Positions 24,545 to 34,764 of a stretch of DNA of 64,000 bases are shown here, one piece after another (positions within the stretch are counted from its first letter, which is position 1; each line of letters starts with the position of its first letter). Both the position numbers and the translations under genes were made by a program. This DNA is from Haliotis asinina. Taxonomy: Eukaryota > Mollusca > Gastropoda > Lepetellida > Haliotidae. The stretch lies in the NCBI RefSeq assembly GCF_037392515.1, contig NC_090288.1, positions 8,783,969 through 8,847,968 of the forward strand. The letters run 5' to 3'. The notes under the pieces were generated by a model. It had not been told where the DNA came from and searched no databases. It worked only from the letters and a program-made list of their open reading frames with translations.

Positions 24545-25865
24545 CTCTCCTGATGAGTTGACGTACTGCTACAGACAAAAAGTGCGCAGCAGAAAATTAA
24601 CCACTCAGTATATTATACATCAGGTTTAATTGGAAATCCAATATCCAAAGACGGAAACATCCATGACATATTTACATTAATAAAAGATTCTGAAGATTTA
24701 GCGGTTTAACAAACACTTGACAACACTTTGCTTAGCGTCATTTTACATTAACTTGATGTAGATGTAACAAGCTGTAATCACGCCGTTGGTCGTTATCAAG
24801 GCGCCTAATGATTACTGTTTGCATAAATGTACAACATGTAGACATACAATTACTGGTAAACAGTAACTTTAGGTGTTCGTTCATTAATGCTTGCACTGAA
24901 TTATCTCTCTAGTAAATGCAACGTCGAGGTTTCTTGACAATCAAAACTACTTTATTTCGATCAGGTAAGTCTTGGGCTTCGGAGCGCTTATGAATCAACA
25001 AAAACATACGTTGCTAGTCACAAAAGTCCATTTAACGATTCCGATTACATAAAAAAACACGATTCGATGTAATTAGGGATATGTAAGCACGCCCTGATCA
25101 ACCGAAGCACCAGATATAAACACACAAAGCAAGGCAATTGAAGTGAGTTTTTAAGTGAAGATTTTAAGTCACATCGGCAATATTTAAGTCATATCGTGAC
25201 TAAATCAGTTTATAGATTTATAATTATTAAAAGTAAATTATAAACACTTCTCAACGAAGGACCTTAAAACAACTAGATTATCACAGATTTAAAACAAGTT
25301 ATCATTAAATCTAATCAAATGTAATCTAAATCAACAGTGTAACTGCAGAAGACGATACAAAATAACTGCAGATCGCCAATAACTGAAGGTAGATCACCAC
25401 ATTCGGAAATACAGGTTCTTACAGTGCTACTAGCACAGACTCTAGTCGGATCTACACCATTTCTTCAAACCGCTGGCGATTGTAGGAAAATGTGGCCATA
25501 ATTCAAAGTCACAAATATACTACATTTATAAAACCTGTTAAGTTTAAATTTCTTTTGATGGTTTTGTGATTTACGCATCCTCTTCGGAGGACAATAATAA
25601 CCCCATTTGAGGATATAGCCACTAACAATCTCAGTTGATAATCTAAACTAATAAATAACAATAATAACATGCGGTATAGCGCCCTATATGGAATAATATA
25701 GAACCACGCCAAGGGGCCTAACAGTGTTCAACGGTGAGAGTCTGTTGCCGAGGGGTATAAGCATTTTTAATTGATGGGTTTTGACGTCCTTATTGAAACA
25801 GTTGTATGAATCAGAGTCTCTGATTGTGGCTACTAGATTGTCCCTGGGTGTTGCTGAAGCATCTG
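24545..25865. other. 5' flank of paralogue 2, no gene seen
   Basis: AT-rich, matching 46,317-47,573 in copy 2 closely. It includes a stretch with repeated AAGTCA(C/T)ATCG motifs near 25,160-25,200. No exon or promoter element is clear. Confidence 0.4.
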
Positions 25866-26960
25866 TTACCATATTTCACAGTTCTGGTTTTTGGTATAGT
25901 TATGAATGGAGCTGTTTAGGACCTCAGGGATCGTGTCAGTTGGTATGGGGTTGTCAGGTCCTGGGTGTGACACTGAGCTGTGACTTGCAGCATATGTGAG
26001 TACCCTGTGCTGACATCGGATATACACAAGCAACCAGTGTAGGTTCATGAAAGTGATGTGGTCTCGTTTCAGGGACCTTGTTATCAATCGTGCCGCACTG
26101 TTCTGCACTCTCTGAAGACGAGGCATGACAGACTGGGGCAGTCCACACACGAGGGTGTTTTCGTAGTCCATGTTCTACAGTAGTCCTCTTATGCACGGTC
26201 TGTTGGCTCCGATGTTCCTGATTTGGTAGAAGAAGGCTATTTATCGGCTCTTCCATTGACAGAGTGCTCTCGAAATGGACTCCAATATATTTTACAGAGT
26301 CTGCAGCTTTGAACTTTCAGCTCAATGTATTGGTAGCCTGTGCATGAGTTTTGGGTTTGACAACCATCATTTCAGTCTTTTCTTTGTTGATCCTCCGCAT
26401 ATTGGAGTTGGTGCAGTTGGTGATGTCAGCCATGCATGTTTCCAGGGTTTTGGTAACAGAAATTCAATCAGTGGATGAATGGACGACTTTGTATACCTGC
26501 TTGTCATCTATATACCCATGGTATGGAAGGTCGTTTTGTCAGCATACTTCACTCATAGGCCCCGAATAGAGACATTAAAGAACTTGTCCGAAGACTCAGC
26601 CATGTGGCACACCGTATACAGGACACTTGTGTCAATCGACGCTTGTCCTATTGCTGCTAGTTTGGTTCGACCACATAGGATTTGAAGTGAGGACACTGTC
26701 TGATGTGTGAAGTGAAGCCACTCAAACAATATGTCATGGTTGATGAAGTTGACCTCGAATGCAGCAGACTGGTCACGTATCATCAATACAACAGAGTCCT
26801 TGTTGTCGAGATCCCTGGCAATGCCATGATGACTCATGTCTGTGGAGTGTCCGATGCAGTAGAATGACGGGAAGTTGTCACACAGGTTGTTGGTGATCAG
26901 ATAATGTTGAAACAGCTTTTGTCCAGTATCTTAGACACAAATTCCAATTCAAATTGGAAA
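25866..26960 (-). pseudogene. Decayed CR1-like LINE
   Basis: Minus-strand frames show DQSAAFEVNFINHDILFEWL (RT block A-like), then MPRLQRVQNSAARLIT, LKRDHITFMNLHWL and a C-terminal tail DTIPEVLNSS. Motif order is that of a CR1-type RT and tail, with many breaks. Its 3' part is repeated in copy 2 (47,574-48,115), but the upstream part is missing there. Confidence 0.7.
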
Positions 26961-27339
26961 ACCGAAAGGTAGTCCTTCAGTGTCTCCTTGTCCCCTAGTG
27001 ATTTCCAAGTATAAAACATTAATCTATTTTCAAAACATATATCAAAATTTATGCAACAATTCTACTTCTTTTAAAAATGCAATAATTAAATGATAAGATG
27101 TCTTACTGTTTTGACACTCAAATATTCATCCCTTGTGATGAAAAAATCAGTTCACTCAAGCAGGACATACTTGATCGTGACTTTCATCACTAGGGATGCA
27201 AAACGAAGGATTTTAAAATATATACCCACGGGTGCACCTTGGCCAATGCGATCTCTTCAATGCATGAGCTCTTCAAGTCTGGACTGACAACCCAACTGGT
27301 ACCAACTGGTATTTTTATTAAAGGTATGTATTGATACTT

Positions 27340-27640
27340 ACCCGGATGTCACACACTTACTATGCATTAGATCGTGGATATATGATCTAATCACAGCTTT
27401 ATAGTCGGAGTATTGAATAAGAGGTGGTGTTACAGATTTGGTGAGAGTTGGCATAGCAGCAAAACTGACCATTTTGTTACCAGAAAGGCTAATGTGACTG
27501 GGTAACCAATAGCCGGGTACACGAAAGGGAATCTTAAGATATTACATGTATATATTTTGGGTGTATTTAAGAGCCGTTAGTATGGCGTTTGCTTCTGTAA
27601 AAATAGCACCACCATCTTTGGGCCTATCTGTGAATAAGGA
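27340..27640 (-). pseudogene. LINE ribonuclease H fragment
   Basis: On the minus strand, YKSLFTDRPKDGGAIFTEAN and AILTALKYT resemble the RNase H block (YTDGSK...AEAxAIxxAL), followed in order by VPGYWLPSHISLSGNKMV, like WVPGHxGIxGNExAD. This is the C-terminal RNase H of an I- or jockey-type LINE. It is broken and isolated, and it lies in the part of copy 1 that copy 2 lacks. Confidence 0.55.
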
Positions 27641-28117
27641 TTTGTATGTGTAATATTTACTTTGTAAAATGATTGAATTGTAGATTATATTGCAATTCGT
27701 TTGTTTCTGATTTCTTTTAATGTTAGGTCAACTAATCGCTTCACTAACTGCAAAGGGGGACAAGAGAGATATACATTTATAACTCGTTCCACCAACAGAA
27801 AGGGAGGGTTGGACCCTTAGTCCGACAGGCGGAACAAGAGACGACACGGATTGATGACGCAGCTTTATGCAGGATTTGACTTTTTAGAACATAGTTTTGT
27901 TATATACTGTAAAGTTTTCCTTTAGTGGCATTCTACAAGTTGGCGGAGACTTTATGGGTGATCAACATCATTGGAAAATAAACGTCCGTAAACTTCGCTA
28001 AGGTGAAAATAAAGTTTGATCATACATAAAGTCTTATCATCTCTATACCAAATATTTCTAGAATGCTACTCAAAATCATTCGTCACACATGGAGACAGAG
28101 CATTCCGCACCATCTGC

Positions 28118-28190
28118 TGTACTGTACTGTACTGTACTGTACTGTAATATAATGTACTCTACTGTACTGTACTCTGCTGTAATGTCTCTA
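28118..28190. repeat. ACTGT pentanucleotide repeat
   Basis: Tandem TACTG units with interruptions. Confidence 0.85.
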
Positions 28191-29036
28191 CTGTGAAAGT
28201 AAAGACGTTGGCATTGATATCTTGTCATCTCTACTGTAAAGTTAATTATGGCGTTGGTTAAGAGATTGCTTATCAGCCGTGACTTAAAGAATGTCAACGG
28301 ACGAAGTTCCAAAAGACCCAACACAAAGTCTTAGACCTTGGTGAAGGACAAATATCATAGTTCCAAGCTGCTTTTGCAGGCTCAACACCAACAAATGTAA
28401 CCGTCGTTCCAATCGAGGTAGTTTGATCCCTTCCCACTTAGAATTAGAAACGACTCCCTACAAGGCAAGTGCCCAGACGCATTTATTTTTTAGATATTTG
28501 AACGGGGAGTTAGATTAGACCCCAACTCTTGGCCTGCTTGACAACTTTGATGAGAGTGCTATTAAACATAGTTCTGGATCTTTATGGACTTATATTTACT
28601 GCAGAAATTTACTGCAGTCATTTAAAACCTTTGATCTTAACACTAAACAATGTGACACGCAAGACTATCGCGTTGTAGGACTTCCTGATCCTGATTTTGA
28701 TGATCGGACAGGGCTGGACCGACTCTGACTTGAAACTGACTGTGATATAAAAAGAGATGAACGATCTATCAAACCAACATCATCTAAATCCTTTAAAATG
28801 TTTGTATCGAACCTTCACGAAAAACACTTACAGAAAACAATCATTACGTTGTAAAACATGTGTATTTGACAACGATTGATAATAGTCACGATTTCTTGTG
28901 ACTGGAACTCTTGACAAAATGGCTCTCCAAAGGTGAGAGTTTTGCATTTTCTCAAAATCTTCACATCATATAAAATGCCAGTATACTGTTATGAGGGAGT
29001 GCAATGCATTACTAAAGAGACATTGTTCTGCAGTGT
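28191..29036. other. Right end of duplication copy 1, no gene
   Basis: From about 28,617 it matches 48,118-48,540 in copy 2. No exon is recognised. The match stops sharply at TTCTGCAGTGT, where the Polinton fossil begins. Confidence 0.5.
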
Positions 29037-29147
29037 GACGTCTCCTTACTTACTGAGTCACACTCTTGCCTGTGTAGAGTCACTGACTCATGATGTTCTT
29101 TCATTCTTCTGTTTCAGAACACTCCTCCTCCTCCGACCTCATTCTGA

Positions 29148-29630
29148 ATGAAGTGGTGCAAACATTTCCTAAAACGCTACAAGGCCAAACAGCTGATGGC
29201 ACGGATTCAAGCCCATCCTGACTTGGGTTGGAATGAAAAAGGTCAATTCGTGGTGGAAGGGGAACCCATGCCTGGGACTCACATGGTGGATCTCATCAAT
29301 AATCTGGTTCGACAACGTACCACAGAAGATCCTCCACGGGGTTGGAACATTCTGGCTCAGTATCTCGCTTCCAACAACGTCCCTCATGAACTGATTGGCA
29401 ACCCTCTCCGTTGGTCCTGGATGATGAAAACGAAAGGGGCCACGCAGCAACAGCACCCGCCTCCCACTCCCGTAAAACGTCAGACGGAAGGGACCTCCTT
29501 GTTTGTGACACCACCCCAATCCAACGTGGAAACCATGAAGAAGAAGAAGAAGAAAAAAGCTGCAGCACTGCTCAAGGCAGAGACTCCCTCTTCCTCTCTG
29601 AACCGAGTTCGCCAATGGATTCACTTTTAA
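29148..29630 (+). CDS. Small conserved Polinton protein (fossil part)
   Basis: A 160-codon frame. The central motif VDLINNLVRQRT, then GWNILAQYLASNNVPHELIG and NPLRWSW, resembles a short protein seen next to integrase and capsid genes in invertebrate Polintons; I recall the pattern but no accepted function. The C-terminal third is basic (a run of Lys near residue 130) and Ser/Pro-rich. A pyrimidine-rich CATTCTTCTGTTTCAG tract lies just upstream of the start and looks like a 3' splice site. Confidence 0.6.
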   Translation: MKWCKHFLKRYKAKQLMARIQAHPDLGWNEKGQFVVEGEPMPGTHMVDLINNLVRQRTTEDPPRGWNILAQYLASNNVPHELIGNPLRWSWMMKTKGATQQQHPPPTPVKRQTEGTSLFVTPPQSNVETMKKKKKKKAAALLKAETPSSSLNRVRQWIHF

Positions 29631-29672
29631 TCATAAAAGAGAGCAGAGGGTGACATCAACAGCAGTGTTAAC

Positions 29673-30059
29673 ATGAGACGTCCAAAGAGAAACAACAACA
29701 ACAACAGCGGCAAGTCATCCTCCTCCTCCTCTTTATCGCCTGCCTGGGCACGACGACTTCACCATATCTATTACGATCCCAAACATCCGACAGGCTATGG
29801 AGGGTGGCGTGGTTTGTGGCAAGCAACAGTAAAACAGCAGGCAGTGGGATACCAGAAGGGGAGGACCCAGAAGGGGAGGACCCAGAAGGGGAAACCCCAG
29901 AAGGGAAAACGACAGAAGGGGAAACCCCCACTCACGCAACATCAGGTTCGGCAATGGATGAAAACCCAGGACACATACACCTTGCACAAACCCGTTCGAC
30001 GGTCCTTTTCCAGGGATCATGCCTACAATCATCGGCTTGATCGTACGATCGGACAATGA
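29673..30059 (+). pseudogene. Polinton integrase, N-terminal part only (fossil part)
   Basis: Contains RRLHHIYYDPKHPTGYGG and RQWMKTQDTYTLHKPVRRSF, which match the N-terminal region of Polinton-type DDE integrases (IYYDPKHPAGF... and YTLHKPVRRRF). The catalytic core is not seen in the window. Between the two blocks is an unusual run of QKG(R/K)-type pentapeptide repeats from a 15-bp DNA repeat at about 29,853-29,930. Integrase inserts the element's ends into host DNA in intact family members. Confidence 0.7.
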
Positions 30060-30110
30060 CCCGACAACAAGGTGAATCATTACGAAGTCTAGCTCCCTTT
30101 TCCCATTCAA

Positions 30111-30923
30111 GTGAATCGTCAAGAGTGGGAAGTGGGCGTCAGTGAACTTCATTTTCCCATGACGTGGTACAACGTGTCGTACCCCTTCAACTGGTTTGTG
30201 CTTCGCGTGAACTTGGAACGCTTGACCAGGATTTACAGTTCAGGAGCACCTGATGCGACCGTGATCGAAGAGAACCCAGGCATCATCATCATTGGAAAAG
30301 CATACGATAGATGTGTCACCGTGAACTACCCCAAAGAAGAACTCCAGTTTGAAATGCGCGGCCAAACGCATGTCAACTTTTATGCTCCCACACCGAAAGA
30401 CATGTGCAGGGCCGTCTCGGGCTCTTCCTGCAAAACAAGCACCCAACTGGACCACGATACCATCAGGTCTGCCTACACCACTCAACTGATGTTGCCTGCT
30501 TCCTTGGTACGTATGTTCGGATTCATGCAACTCCCCATGGTCGACGAAGCAGAGGAAGTAAGTCAAGTCTCCACTTACCCTGTCCAAGTGAGTGTGTTTG
30601 ACCGCCCTCTTGTGGTGGGTGAACAGGAAGCCGACCATCTGGCTGGCTTCGATACTGTGTACTACTTGGATGTGGTGGAAGATCAAATCGTCGGGGATAC
30701 CATGGCTCCCTTACTGATGTATGTTCCCGTATCTCGTCGGATGATGGAAGACAGCGTCGTGATGAAAACTCCCCAGCATGTACGCTACATGGCATTGCGC
30801 CAGGGAAGCACGGATGCCATTCAAATCTATTTAATGAACGACATAGGACGTCCCGTGCCATTCCAGAGAGTAAAGACCATCGTGACACTCCAGTTCTGTC
30901 CCCTTCGTCTGGGTACGTACTAA
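30111..30923 (+). CDS. Polinton penton / minor capsid protein (fossil part)
   Basis: A 270-codon frame beginning with the family-typical block WEVGVSELHFPMTWYNVSYP (compare WEVGLSEIxYPxTWxNV in Polinton pentons). Later blocks such as FYAPTPKDMC, LYMPVS-like MYVPVSRRMMEDSVV and VPFQRVKTIVTLQFCPL are also consistent. It is predicted to be a single jelly roll forming capsid vertices. It overlaps almost end-to-start with the following frame, as in a compact viral late gene block. Confidence 0.8.
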   Translation: MNRQEWEVGVSELHFPMTWYNVSYPFNWFVLRVNLERLTRIYSSGAPDATVIEENPGIIIIGKAYDRCVTVNYPKEELQFEMRGQTHVNFYAPTPKDMCRAVSGSSCKTSTQLDHDTIRSAYTTQLMLPASLVRMFGFMQLPMVDEAEEVSQVSTYPVQVSVFDRPLVVGEQEADHLAGFDTVYYLDVVEDQIVGDTMAPLLMYVPVSRRMMEDSVVMKTPQHVRYMALRQGSTDAIQIYLMNDIGRPVPFQRVKTIVTLQFCPLRLGTY

Positions 30924-30924
30924 C

Positions 30925-31320
30925 ATGGTAGGACATCAGTGTATCCAACACCGGTGCAGCACCGGATTGGGTGGTCAACAACAACAAGGACGAGGTTTAG
31001 CCGTGTACCGAGGTCGCATTCATCAACGCGGGAGAGGTCTCAGAAACATCTTGGGAAGCTTGGGTCGTTCAGCCTTCTCCATTCTGAAGACGGTGGGAAA
31101 ATCTGCTCTCAAAACCGGTGTGAAGATGCTGCCAGGATTAGTGCAAGATATTCATTCTGGACGTCGGAGTGTACGGGACAGTTTGAAACATCATGGTAAA
31201 CAGACCTTACCGACCACCTTGCAGTCACAGTCATCACCTGCACACAAAAGAAAACGAAATCCATCGTTTGGTCCCATAAAGAAGAAGAAGAAACAACAAA
31301 AACGCCATGCTTTGTTTTGA
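30925..31320 (+). CDS. Protein VI/X-like basic minor virion protein (fossil part)
   Basis: A 131-codon frame. N-terminal Gly/Gln/Arg-rich GGQQQQGRGLAVYRGR, then a predicted amphipathic stretch NILGSLGRSAFSILKTVGKS, then a Lys/Arg-rich tail with a KKKKKQQKR nuclear-localisation-like end. Adenovirus pVI/pX-like proteins of Polintons have this layout and act in membrane disruption or genome condensation in family members. It starts right after the penton stop. Confidence 0.65.
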   Translation: MVGHQCIQHRCSTGLGGQQQQGRGLAVYRGRIHQRGRGLRNILGSLGRSAFSILKTVGKSALKTGVKMLPGLVQDIHSGRRSVRDSLKHHGKQTLPTTLQSQSSPAHKRKRNPSFGPIKKKKKQQKRHALF

Positions 31321-31433
31321 GTCTTCATGGAACTTTGTGTCATTGGACTTTGTCATTGAACTTGCCATAAATGGATCATTTCCATGGAAAAGGGTCAGTT
31401 CAACACCAGACACGAACCTGTCAAGACATGTTG

Positions 31434-31473
31434 GGCAGACCTGTTGGGCAGACCTGTTGGGCAGACCTGTCAA
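31434..31473. repeat. 13-bp tandem repeat inside the Polinton fossil
   Basis: Three copies of TTGGGCAGACCTG between the protein VI-like and major capsid parts. Confidence 0.85.
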
Positions 31474-31497
31474 GATGATGCGCCAGGATGCTTGTGA

Positions 31498-32639
31498 ATG
31501 TGTCAAGTCACAGTTGGATCTCTTTTCGGTCCCCCTGTGGTGACGTCAGTTCAAGAGGGTCAGTGGATTCGATACAATCCTCTTGCACCCACTTCTGTGG
31601 TGGGTGCCCTCCAGTTTAACATTGATAACCCTGTGAACGCGTACATCGATTTGAATCAGTGTTACCTCCGCATCTGCCTCAAAATCAAGAATACCGATGG
31701 CACGGATGCTACTGATGATGGGGATGACCGACTCGTCATGTCCACGGTGAGCAACATTCCCTCTTTCGAGAAGTGCGTGTGCAAGTGGGACACAACCAGT
31801 TGGAAATCACCCCCTCCATGGGAACCTATCCCTACCGAGCCTATTTGGAAACGTTACTGAGTTATGGGAAGGCAGCTAAAGGGACGCATCTCTAGTGCCC
31901 AGGATGGTACACCGATGAAGCTGGAAAAATGGATGACTTCAATGCCGTCGCTCAGAATGTCAATGCAGGACTCGTCGCACGATGGCGGGTCATTCAAGTG
32001 GAACTGACAGGCCGTCTCCACTGTGACCTGTTTCTGCAAGACCGGTACCTGGTGGATGGCGTCCCCATCAAACTAGAACTGATTCGGAGCCCGAGTGATT
32101 TCTACTTGATGAGTGCTGGAGATGTGGAATGTCGACTTGAACTGACTAAAGCCGATTTCCACAAAGATCAACTGGTGGGAGGACAACTGCCCATACGCTT
32201 GGTGTTGGGACTGGTGGACAACGATGCTTTTGCCGGCAGCAAGGAAAAGAACCAGTTCCATTTCAAGCACAACAACGTGACCAGTCTCAAACCGAAACTC
32301 AATGGCCAGGAAGTGCATGGCACAGAAATCCAAAGTGACTTTCAGAACAACAGTGGCTCGCTCAAAAAGTTGTACATGAACCTGTTTCGCAACACGGGAC
32401 ACCTGTGCCAAGAACATCCCTGCAACCTCACCCTAGACGAGTTCAGGAACGGATTCACACTGTGGGTGGTGGATTTGACGGCGGATCTGGGAGCAGACGA
32501 ATGTCATAACTACCCACGACACACGGGAAAGTTGGGACTCGAACTCCAGTTTGCAGAACCCTTATCTCGTCCGGTCACCCTCGTCTGCTACGAGGAATAC
32601 GAAGCGTATTTGAAACTGATCGGTTCCGCAATGCTTTGA
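31498..32639 (+). pseudogene. Polinton major capsid protein (fossil part), interrupted
   Basis: Recognisable along the whole stretch: WIRYNPLAPTSVVGALQFNI and YIDLNQCYLRICLKIKN near the N-terminal side (the YIDL...L.V..KI pattern of Polinton double-jelly-roll capsids), LTGRLHCDLFLQDRYLVDGV in the middle, and KLGLELQFAEPLSRPVTLV with YEEYEAYL at the C-terminal end. The reading is interrupted, so no intact capsid protein is encoded. It sits between penton/VI and protease, as usual for the group. Confidence 0.85.
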
Positions 32640-32649
32640 TGTTCTAAGG

Positions 32650-33236
32650 ATGGATGGATTGACGACCAAACATGTGAACGCCTATGTCCAGCAGGACCCC
32701 CTGCTGCGACCCCTTTACCAAGGGACCTTTGCCCGAGATCACTTTACCATCACCGTGCTAAGTGAACGACACGGACCTTATCCTAAAGCTTACATCGTCA
32801 ACACGGACCCCAGTCATCTCCCGGGACAACACTGGGTGTGCGTGTATCGTCCAGCACTGGGTGTCTTTGACTACTTTGACAGTTATGGCGTCGACCCCAC
32901 CCAACTGCATCCCGACTTTTGGAATGTCATGGATGGCTCGCACAGCGGTGGAATGTTCAATCAGTTCAACCCTGGTTCACTGCCTCATGTGGAATGTACT
33001 GTTTGTTTGTCCTGGCTCATCGTGCCCGTGGATGGACTTTCGACGACGTGATGGAACAGTTTGATCCCTATGCTACCCTCGGCAATGAACAACGTGTGAA
33101 ACGCTGGTTTCAACCCACACGCCTGCCAGACAACAACAACAACAACGTCCAGGACCCACAGCCCTGTCAAAGGACACAACCTTATCATTCTGATGTTATG
33201 ATGTTCTCTTCATGTTCGGGTTCATACCGTTTGTAA
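32650..33236 (+). pseudogene. Adenovirus-type maturation protease (fossil part), interrupted
   Basis: The segment shows HLPGQHWVCVYR followed by GVFDYFDSYG, the His and acidic parts of the Ulp1/adenain-like catalytic site, then a C-terminal Cys-containing stretch resembling CxxYCLFFL. The reading is interrupted. In the family the enzyme matures capsid proteins. The gene ends the plus-strand late block. Confidence 0.8.
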
Positions 33237-33295
33237 ACAAAAGATCAGGGACGCCCCTAATCCTGACTCTTTTGTCACCATGGTTAGCGGGGGAA

Positions 33296-33301
33296 AATAA
33301 A
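33296..33301 (+). terminator. Candidate polyadenylation signal AATAAA
   Basis: First canonical AATAAA after the plus-strand capsid/protease block; it lies between that block and the convergent Cys-rich frame on the other strand. Confidence 0.45.
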
Positions 33302-33411
33302 ACGTTGAAAAAACAACACGTCTTGTTATGATTGTCATGGCATGAAAGCATTCTTTAGTGAGATGTGTGTGGCCCTGAAAAGGACCGGTTTTTCCGTTGT
33401 GGTGATCACAA

Positions 33412-33693
33412 CTACCACAGGGGCGGCATCGTGCATTGACACGGGGGAATGTCTAGCTTGGTTTTCTTGACGGGGCACTTGCTTCCATGGGTGAGGCGTC
33501 GCATGTAGGTGTCTTTGAGTCCCGTGCCACAGTAGACACAACAGAACATACCATTATAGGCACTGGTCCCGTTGGCGTACACAGGTAAACACCCATGGCA
33601 CTGGGTGCATTGCCATACTGGCAGTGATGGTGGCAGGGGTGGTGACGAGGATGGTTCCAACGAAATCAACTCTAAATCCCAGTTTTCTTCCAT
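33412..33693 (-). CDS. Small Cys-rich putative zinc-binding protein A (fossil part)
   Basis: A 93-codon frame on the minus strand. After an acidic/Pro-rich N-terminus comes CTQCHGCLP, then FCCVYCGTGLKD and HGSKCPVKK: two CxxC pairs and a final His/Cys pair that could bind zinc. It is similar in order and spacing to the Cys-rich stretch encoded on the plus strand near 34,270-34,425. Function is unknown; a transcription or regulatory role would fit its place apart from the late block, but that is inference. Confidence 0.5.
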   Translation of the reverse strand: MEENWDLELISLEPSSSPPLPPSLPVWQCTQCHGCLPVYANGTSAYNGMFCCVYCGTGLKDTYMRRLTHGSKCPVKKTKLDIPPCQCTMPPLW

Positions 33694-33740
33694 GGTTGTC
33701 CGCTGCCGTCCTCCTCCTCATCCCATATAGCAGAACTCAG

Positions 33741-33864
33741 CCAATCACAGCACAACACTCCCACGACCATGACGTCACGACCTCACGCGCCATAATGACG
33801 TCACGACCTCAAGCGCTCAAGCGCCTCAAGCGTCATCGATGTGACGTCGTCGAGGATATATAAA
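33741..33864. promoter_or_regulatory. Putative divergent promoter with CRE/ATF sites, CCAAT and TATA box
   Basis: Between the two divergent Cys-rich frames are CCAAT (33,741-33,745), perfect TGACGTCA palindromes at 33,770-33,777 and 33,796-33,803, a near match TGACGTCG at 33,842-33,849, and TATATAAA at 33,857-33,864 placed about 30-50 bp before the plus-strand start region. TGACGTCA is the binding site of CREB/ATF proteins. Confidence 0.55.
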
Positions 33865-33896
33865 CGTTACCATTACCCTCACATATCGCCAACTCC

Positions 33897-34425
33897 GTGT
33901 GTGACGAAGATATGGATACACGAAAAGTGAAAATGGTCCGACCAACACCTTACCGAAGAAACTGTGGACGAAAACAATGTCTCCGGTGTTGCCCGACCCT
34001 CCTCCACATGAAGAAGGAAGAAGAAGAAGAGAAAGAAAGGAAAACGCCCCTCATTCCCACCACCACCACCACCACCACCACACCACCACCACAACTAGAA
34101 CCCGTCATCAAGATTGAAGACGACGATGACGACGACGACGACGACGACGGGAGCGGGCACGACAGCGCGACCACCACCAACCACAGCGAGAACAGGCACT
34201 ACACCCCAGAAAACAGCAAACGCGGAAATGGCGGCATTACAAAAATTAGCAGACCAATGGCGATTCATCATGTGCCCTACCTGTCTGAAAGCCCATCCAT
34301 CCGACCGATTCGATCTCGTCCCCACAGCCAAGTTTTACGCATGCCTCTATTGTGGTGGGGGTGTCCCCAAAGGAACGCAATCAATCCACGATGACATTTG
34401 TCCCGGCAAATATGTTTTCCGATGA
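33897..34425 (+). CDS. Small Cys-rich putative zinc-binding protein B region (fossil part)
   Basis: Plus-strand region with two overlapping frames, so the exact product is unclear. Features seen: a basic Cys-containing start (NCGRKQCLRCCPTLL), low-complexity Glu/Lys, Thr and Asp runs from trinucleotide repeats (34,015-34,150), and a Cys-rich part IMCPTCLKAHP ... FYACLYCGGGVPKG ... DDICPGK resembling the product of the divergent minus-strand frame. The two look like diverged duplicates. Confidence 0.45.
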
Positions 34426-34654
34426 CTCAAACCCGTCTGCCGATGCTGACTTTGAGGCATCCACACCTCACGGCACTTTTCAGGGCCACCCCAAACACTC
34501 CCCAAAAGAAAACTCGACGTACATGCTTTTAACACTCGAACCAGCTTTCTTTATGAGCTACCGTCGTCCTCTTCCCCTTCCCTTCCCTCCCTCGTCCCGT
34601 GCCGTGCCGTCCGTCTACCGGGATCTCGCACAAACCACCGTTGCTAAGGACCAC

Positions 34655-34764
34655 GTCACACCTCGTACACACCAACGGATGACGTCGTCATAGAACAATC
34701 GAATGACGTCACACCCCGTACACACCCACGGATGACGTCATCCTAGAACAATCGAATGACGTCA
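34655..34764. repeat. Two 53-bp tandem units carrying CRE/ATF sites
   Basis: Units at 34,655-34,707 and 34,708-34,760, each with GTACACACC and GAACAATCGAATGAC. TGACGTC(A/G) occurs at 34,680, 34,704, 34,733 and 34,757, so there are two per unit. The position near the right edge of the fossil suggests an enhancer-like or terminal region, by inference. Confidence 0.75.

Larger units (their letters stand above)
10242..29036. repeat. Segmental duplication, copy 1
   Basis: From AAGGTGAAAAATCTTATCAG at the left to GACATTGTTCTGCAGTGT at the right this stretch matches 34,840-48,540 in order and orientation, at roughly mid-90s percent identity by eye where aligned. It carries two apple-CTLD genes. It is longer than copy 2 because of an LINE insertion (about 21,866-24,285), about 1 kb at 17,136-18,107, a microsatellite block and about 2.2 kb of old LINE sequence missing from copy 2. 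Confidence 0.85.

Noticed and set aside
33879-34331. Minus-strand Gly/Val-rich frames opposite the Cys-rich region
   Set aside because: They are antisense readings of trinucleotide repeats encoding Thr and Asp runs on the plus strand.
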